From the NCBI GenBank assembly GCA_023416335.1, contig JAEZHY010000307.1, positions 1 to 37,717 of the forward strand: 37,717 nucleotides of DNA. Reading direction: 5' to 3'. Positions within the stretch are counted from its first letter, which is position 1. Every line of letters begins with the position of its first letter. The notes beneath the pieces were generated by a model that worked only from the letters and a program-made list of their open reading frames with translations, had not been told where the DNA came from and did no database searches. This document shows, one piece after another, positions 33,330 to 37,717 of the stretch. A program made the translations under genes and the position numbers. This stretch comes from Pseudomonadota bacterium (GTDB lineage: Bacteria; Desulfobacterota; Syntrophobacteria; Syntrophobacterales; Syntrophobacteraceae).

Positions 33330-34649
33330 ATGTTTTGGATCGAATTTGCGATCGTACTGTTGATGCTCATGCTCGGTGCACGAATAGGCGGGGTCTTTAT
33401 GGGAATGGCTGGCGGGATGGGGCTTGCCGCGCTCGTTTTCCTCTTTCATCTCACCCCGACATCACCTCCGGTCGATGTAATGCTCATCATCGCTGCCGTC
33501 ATTCTGGCAGCCAGCGCCCTTCAGGCAGCGGGCGGCATGGATTTTCTGGTTCAACTGGCTGAGTACATCCTCCGAAAGAATCCAAAGCGTATTACCTTTC
33601 TGGCCCCTATGGTTTCCTACCTGTTCACATTCATGGCCGGAACGGGTAACGTGGTTTTCAGTATCCTGCCCGTCATCGCTGAAGTATCCCGCGAAGTCGG
33701 TGTGCGCCCGGAACGACCCATAACCATTTCGGCGATCGCCTCTCAACAGGCCATCACCGCCTGCCCCATTTCGGCGGCTACGGTGACCCTGGTGGCACTC
33801 CTCGCTCCATTCAACGTAACCCTCGTGCATATTCTCATGATTTCAATTCCCGCCACCATCGTCGGTGTTCTGCTGGGCGCTCTTTACGCGAGCCGAATGG
33901 GTGTCGACCTGGACAAAGATCCGAAATATCTGGCCCTGGTTGAAAAAGGTCTGATTCCTCCGGTCGCAGTGAAAAAAGACTTCAAAATCACGGCAAGCAA
34001 AGACGCGAAATTGTCCGTGGTTGTATTCCTGGCCGGTGCGATTCTGATTACGCTGCTGGGGACCTTTCCCTCTATGAGACCTTTGGTGAGTTACGATGGA
34101 AAAATGCAGCCGATGTCAATGGTCCACACCATAGAGATCGTTATGCTGGTGGTCGCAGGAATCATTATCCTGGCCTGTAAAGCCGATGCCGAAAAAGCAT
34201 CGGCGGGGTCCGTCTTTCGATCCGGCCTGGCCGGTGTTCTGTGCATCTTCGGGATTGCGTGGATGGGGGATACGCTCATCGCGGCTCATCTTCCCTTTAT
34301 TAAATCGGGCATTCAGGAGCTTGTCACCACGTATCCCTGGACCTTTTCCATCGCCTTGTTCGCTGCATCGACTTTGATTCTGAGCCAGGCAGCAACGGTT
34401 CGTGCTCTTGTACCCCTGGGAATAACCCTCGGCATCCCGGCACCTTTCATCATTGCGGCCTATCCCGCGGTGAACGGCTACTTCTTTTTCCCCACCTATG
34501 CCACTTTGATCGCCGGGGTCATGTTTGATACGACAGGATCAACCAAGATAGGGAAATACGTTCTAAATCACAGCTACATGCTGCCGGGCCTGATAACCGA
34601 AGCCGGTTCACTGGCGGTTGGCTTCGCGCTTGCGGCAATCCTTTTGTAG
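33330..34649 (+). CDS. Anaerobic C4-dicarboxylate transporter, DcuA/DcuB family
   Basis: 439 residues and very hydrophobic, with about ten membrane segments. DcuA/DcuB hallmarks are at the N-terminus (MFWIEFAIVLLMLMLGARIG, GMAGGMGLAALVF), PPVDVMLIIAAVILAAS, the AAGGMDFLV segment, FMAGTGNVVFSILPVIAEV, RPERPITISAIASQQAITAC, and the C-terminal STKIGKYVLNHSYMLPGLI. The family exchanges fumarate, aspartate, malate and succinate across the inner membrane in anaerobes. GGAGG lies 7 nt before ATG 33330. It is the first gene of an operon with two fumarate-forming lyases, so it could bring in an aspartate-type substrate and release succinate or fumarate. Direction and substrate cannot be read from the sequence. 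Confidence 0.9.
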   Translation: MFWIEFAIVLLMLMLGARIGGVFMGMAGGMGLAALVFLFHLTPTSPPVDVMLIIAAVILAASALQAAGGMDFLVQLAEYILRKNPKRITFLAPMVSYLFTFMAGTGNVVFSILPVIAEVSREVGVRPERPITISAIASQQAITACPISAATVTLVALLAPFNVTLVHILMISIPATIVGVLLGALYASRMGVDLDKDPKYLALVEKGLIPPVAVKKDFKITASKDAKLSVVVFLAGAILITLLGTFPSMRPLVSYDGKMQPMSMVHTIEIVMLVVAGIIILACKADAEKASAGSVFRSGLAGVLCIFGIAWMGDTLIAAHLPFIKSGIQELVTTYPWTFSIALFAASTLILSQAATVRALVPLGITLGIPAPFIIAAYPAVNGYFFFPTYATLIAGVMFDTTGSTKIGKYVLNHSYMLPGLITEAGSLAVGFALAAILL

Positions 34650-34681
34650 ATGTTGGACATTAAAGCTTCAGGAGAAAGATC

Positions 34682-36169
34682 ATGAGAGAACGGATCAGGG
34701 CGGAACTATCCGAGGTATTGCAAAAAGATATTCTACTGCCGGCGACTGTGACGGAGTATGGTCTCGGCTTTGAAGAAATGGTCTCATTGAACAAGGCCTA
34801 TGCCGTTATGCTGGCCGAGGAAAAAATCATCGATCGAAAAACGGCCGCAAGCCTTCTCCAGGGGCTGGAAAGAGTCCATCGGGAGTTGACTGTAAACGAG
34901 CTTTCCGGAAAATACGAGGAACTCTATTTCAACGTGGAACACGCGTTGTTCGAAATCGTGGGTCGTGAGCTTGGAGGCTGTCTGCACACTGGTCGAAGCA
35001 GAAACGATATCTATGCCACATTGACAAGGATGGAAATCCGCAAGTCATTGTGGGAGGTATGCAAGAAGAACCTGGAGCTGCAGGAACTGCTTCTCGCTCA
35101 GGCATCGGAGCACCTGGAGACTGTGCTGACCGGCTATACCCACACTCAGCCCGCCCAGCCGATAACGTACGGACACTATTGTACAGCGGCGGTGCAGGCG
35201 CTTTTGCGCGACTTCGAACGAATCAGGAGCGCCTACCGCACGACGAATGTCTGTCCCTACGGTGCGGCTGCTCTGGCTGGTACGGCTTTCCCCATCAACC
35301 GCGATCGTTTGAGCGAACTGCTCGGTTTCGAGAGCCTGATGAAAAACACGCTCGATTGCGTTGGAGCACGCGACTATATCCTTGAGGTGGAGGCGGCATG
35401 CGCAATCATGATGGTCACGATCAGTCGCATTGCTCAGGATCTTTATATCTGGTCCACGGATGAATTCGGACTGCTCGACATCGGCGGCGAGATTGCGATC
35501 TGCAGCAGTATCATGCCGCAGAAGAAGAACCCCATTTCCCTCGAGCTTGCCAAGGCTAAGGCCGCCCATAGCCTGGGCGGTTTTGTGTCCAGCACTGCGA
35601 TCTTGAGGAATACCCCTTTTTCGCTCTGCATGGACCTTTTCGAAGTCCCGACCTTGTACTGGGAAGGCCGCCGCAACACGATACAGGCACTGCAACTCAC
35701 CATCGAGACTTTGAGGCATTCGAAAATCAGGAAAGAGCGATCCCTGGAGCGGGCCAAAGGCAACTTCTCGACGGTCACGGCCTTGGCGGATGCGCTGGTG
35801 CAGAAATGCGGCATTTCGTTTTCTGAAGCTCACAGCATCGTCGGAGATATGGTCGGCGAGGTTGTCGAGGCCGGGACCGGAATGGCGGGAATCAGTGCAT
35901 CGCTCCTCCGGGCCGTATCCAGGCGCGTCCTCAAGCGAGAACTCGTGCTGAGCGAGAAGGACATACAGCAGGCAATAGATCCTTTTGAGAACATGATGTC
36001 AAAGGACATCGTCGGCGGTCCCAATCCAAAGCGAGTGGAAGAGATGATCCGCGAGGCAAAATCTCAACTCCTGGCGAATTCGGAATGGCTCGAAAGAGAA
36101 ATCCACCGTGTAGAGGAAGCATACAGGAAGCTGGGCGAGCATGAAGCCGGCTTGTCAGCCGTTCTGTAA
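34682..36169 (+). CDS. Argininosuccinate lyase-like, fumarate-releasing lyase
   Basis: 495 residues of the aspartase/fumarase superfamily, closest in pattern to argininosuccinate lyase: LHTGRSRNDI (101-110), GYTHTQPAQP (151-160) with the catalytic-type His154, and the signature loop CSSIMPQKKNP (274-284) with the catalytic-type serine. Differences from real ArgH are clear. The WGGRF N-terminal signature is missing, CSS replaces GSS in the loop, and NPI replaces NPD. It is not in an arginine gene cluster. The superfamily reaction is removal of an amine or amide from a substituted succinate to give fumarate. Ethylenediamine-disuccinate lyase is a known ArgH-like enzyme of this type. The ribosome binding site is AGGAG, and the gene is 32 nt behind the carrier gene. 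Confidence 0.82.
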   Translation: MRERIRAELSEVLQKDILLPATVTEYGLGFEEMVSLNKAYAVMLAEEKIIDRKTAASLLQGLERVHRELTVNELSGKYEELYFNVEHALFEIVGRELGGCLHTGRSRNDIYATLTRMEIRKSLWEVCKKNLELQELLLAQASEHLETVLTGYTHTQPAQPITYGHYCTAAVQALLRDFERIRSAYRTTNVCPYGAAALAGTAFPINRDRLSELLGFESLMKNTLDCVGARDYILEVEAACAIMMVTISRIAQDLYIWSTDEFGLLDIGGEIAICSSIMPQKKNPISLELAKAKAAHSLGGFVSSTAILRNTPFSLCMDLFEVPTLYWEGRRNTIQALQLTIETLRHSKIRKERSLERAKGNFSTVTALADALVQKCGISFSEAHSIVGDMVGEVVEAGTGMAGISASLLRAVSRRVLKRELVLSEKDIQQAIDPFENMMSKDIVGGPNPKRVEEMIREAKSQLLANSEWLEREIHRVEEAYRKLGEHEAGLSAVL

Positions 36170-36216
36170 CTTGCCCAATCGATGATCGCCGACATTGAAG
36201 CTGGAGAATAAAGGTC

Positions 36217-37599
36217 ATGAGATTGACTGCGAATCAACCATATCGTGTAGAATCGGATCTATTGGGAGAAATTCAGGTCCCGGAGCACGCCCTGTACGGA
36301 GCCCAGACTGCGCGCGCAATTGAGAATTTTCCTGTGGGACGGCAGCGAACGATCGGAAGCTTTTATCCGCTCATTCGGGCTTTGCTTCTCATCAAGAAGG
36401 CTGCTGCGATGACCAATCGGGAGATAGGCGCTCTCAAACCCGAGCTTTCGGATGCCATTGTGAAGGCGGCAGACCATTTGCTGGAAAATCCCCAACCCGA
36501 GCAGTTCCCAATACATATTCTGCACGGAGGCGGGGGGACTTCCGCAAACATGAACGCAAATGAGGTGTTGGCCAACCTCGGAGAAGAATTATTGGGGGGA
36601 CGGCGTGGGCGGCGCGAACGCCTGGACCCTAACGATCATGTCAATCTGCACCAGTCGACGAACGATGTCTATCCCACCGCCTGCCATATGGCGATTCTCT
36701 TTCAGTGGCCCGGCCTGAGGATAGCCCTCGACATGTTGCAGCAGGCGCTGATTTCATCTGCGGAAGAATTTAGACCCCAGGTACGTTTGGCCCGCACTTG
36801 TCTGCAGGATGCCGTGGATATTTCTTTCGGAGACTATCTGGGAGGAATGGCTGCACAGATCGGCAGACTTGCCGCTCAACTCGAGGAAACGGTGAAGCGC
36901 CTCCATTCGGTTGCACTGGGAGGCACCATCTGCGGCAGGCGCGAAGATGTACCCGATGCTTACATGAACCGGGTCAATTCCGTATTGGCGGCCGTCACCG
37001 GGGACCCGCTCTTTGAGCCTGCCGCGGACCTCTTCGATGCCGCTCAAAACCCGGATGAAATGATTGCGGTCTCGGCCAAACTGGATATCCTGGCACGCAG
37101 TCTGATCAAGATTGCAAAAGATTTCCGATTGTTGAGTTCAGGGCCGGAGGGCGGGCTAAAAGAACTCCGATTACCGGCGGTTCAGCCCGGCTCCTCGATC
37201 ATGCCCGGGAAGATCAATCCCGTTATTCCCGAGTTTATCGTTCAAATTGGGTTTCGGGTGATGGGCAACAACACCATGGCTGCTGCAGGATTGGATCACG
37301 GGGAATTGGATCTGAACGTTTGGGAAAGCAGTATGGTATTCCCGGTTCTTGAATCCATGGAATTGCTGGAGTCCGGGATACGGCAGTTCACCGACAGGTG
37401 CATTTCCGGCATGGAACCGAGCGTAAATGTGAACAACGGAAATGCCCGGACGATAATCCCCGAACTGACCCGTTTGGCGCGGCAGTATGGGTACCAACGG
37501 GTTACGAAGGTCTGCAAGCAAGCTCACGACGACATTGGTTTATTGAGGAATCTGCTGTCGCAAAATTTCGGGGACGATGCCGGAACGAAAGACCGCTAG
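36217..37599 (+). CDS. Aspartase-like member of the fumarase/aspartase superfamily
   Basis: 460 residues, the aspartase length. Matching segments are YGAQTARAIENF (27-38), GGGGTSANMNANEVLAN (104-120), DPNDHVNLHQSTNDVYPT (137-154) with the Ser-Thr pair that binds the carboxylate, RTCLQDAV (193-200) and the signature loop GSSIMPGKINPVIPE (325-339). Aspartases turn L-aspartate into fumarate and ammonia. The loop after GGT, normally AIGTGLN, reads ICGRREDVPDAYM (238-250), a major change next to the active site. GGAG precedes ATG 36217. It is the last gene of the operon. Fumarase C is the main alternative; NANEV and STND favour aspartase. The changed loop means the substrate may not be plain aspartate. 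Confidence 0.82.
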   Translation: MRLTANQPYRVESDLLGEIQVPEHALYGAQTARAIENFPVGRQRTIGSFYPLIRALLLIKKAAAMTNREIGALKPELSDAIVKAADHLLENPQPEQFPIHILHGGGGTSANMNANEVLANLGEELLGGRRGRRERLDPNDHVNLHQSTNDVYPTACHMAILFQWPGLRIALDMLQQALISSAEEFRPQVRLARTCLQDAVDISFGDYLGGMAAQIGRLAAQLEETVKRLHSVALGGTICGRREDVPDAYMNRVNSVLAAVTGDPLFEPAADLFDAAQNPDEMIAVSAKLDILARSLIKIAKDFRLLSSGPEGGLKELRLPAVQPGSSIMPGKINPVIPEFIVQIGFRVMGNNTMAAAGLDHGELDLNVWESSMVFPVLESMELLESGIRQFTDRCISGMEPSVNVNNGNARTIIPELTRLARQYGYQRVTKVCKQAHDDIGLLRNLLSQNFGDDAGTKDR

Positions 37600-37717
37600 C
37601 CGGGCTTAACTGCCGGCAGAGGCCAGCTGTTGCGGATCGAGTTTCATACGGAGTTGGGTTCAAGAAGGATCCAAATAGCGTGGGGACCGGCGGCCCCCAC
37701 ACCCCCTGCGCCGCTCT

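Overview
The window looks like a chromosomal segment of a GC-rich anaerobic deltaproteobacterium (Desulfobacterota), possibly a Syntrophobacter-like syntroph. This is inferred from the PlsB, IlvE, crotonase and radical SAM housekeeping genes, the abundant small interspersed repeats and the fumarate-centred operon at the right end. No rRNA, tRNA or CRISPR array is visible, so the taxonomy is inference only.

Layout. (1) 1-9.4 kb, + strand: widely spaced single genes for glycerol-3-phosphate acyltransferase (plsB), a class IV branched-chain aminotransferase (ilvE), an enoyl-CoA isomerase-type crotonase and a radical SAM protein with an unusual CX4CX2C cluster motif. The long gaps between them carry degenerate interspersed repeats, among them a hairpin family with a compensated base pair. 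The debris of a LexA-like gene and of an unidentified reading frame lies at 8.7-9.2 kb. (2) 9.47-26.6 kb, - strand: one compact block of phage late genes read right to left. The head genes are Mu-like: portal, protease with nested scaffold, decoration protein, major head protein and connector genes. They are followed by a lambda-like siphovirus tail: tube, frameshifted assembly chaperones, a very short tape measure, M-, L- and K-like proteins, a 1,826-residue tip protein and fibre-like proteins. Two small genes and a D12 adenine methylase finish the block. Terminase, a Mu F-like protein, integrase or transposase, repressor and lysis genes are not seen, so it is probably a defective prophage. 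(3) 26.6-32 kb: a loose, scarred accessory zone with a frameshifted zinc-dependent phospholipase C-like gene, an intact haloalkane dehalogenase, an epoxide hydrolase-like enzyme, and a stop-ridden fragment of a second Mu-type portal gene. (4) 32.0-37.6 kb, + strand: an RpiR/MurR regulator, then a tight three-gene operon of a DcuA/DcuB-type C4-dicarboxylate carrier, an argininosuccinate lyase-like enzyme and an aspartase-like enzyme.

How the genes may work together. Region 4 is the strongest candidate for an undescribed system. Two different members of the aspartase/fumarase superfamily, both of which normally release fumarate, are co-transcribed with a fumarate/aspartate/succinate carrier behind an operator-like repeat array and next to a SIS-domain regulator. 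Neither enzyme matches a textbook family exactly. The lyase lacks the N-terminal ArgH signature and has CSS instead of GSS in its catalytic loop. The aspartase-like protein has a rewritten GT-loop. I infer a catabolic route that splits an N-substituted aspartate into an amine and fumarate, or into aspartate and then fumarate. The prophage block is of interest for a perfect -1 slippery heptamer (CCCTTTG) at the chaperone overlap, a nested scaffold start, two tiny coupled ORFs, and a repeated TCCCTACCTGAAA promoter-like motif.
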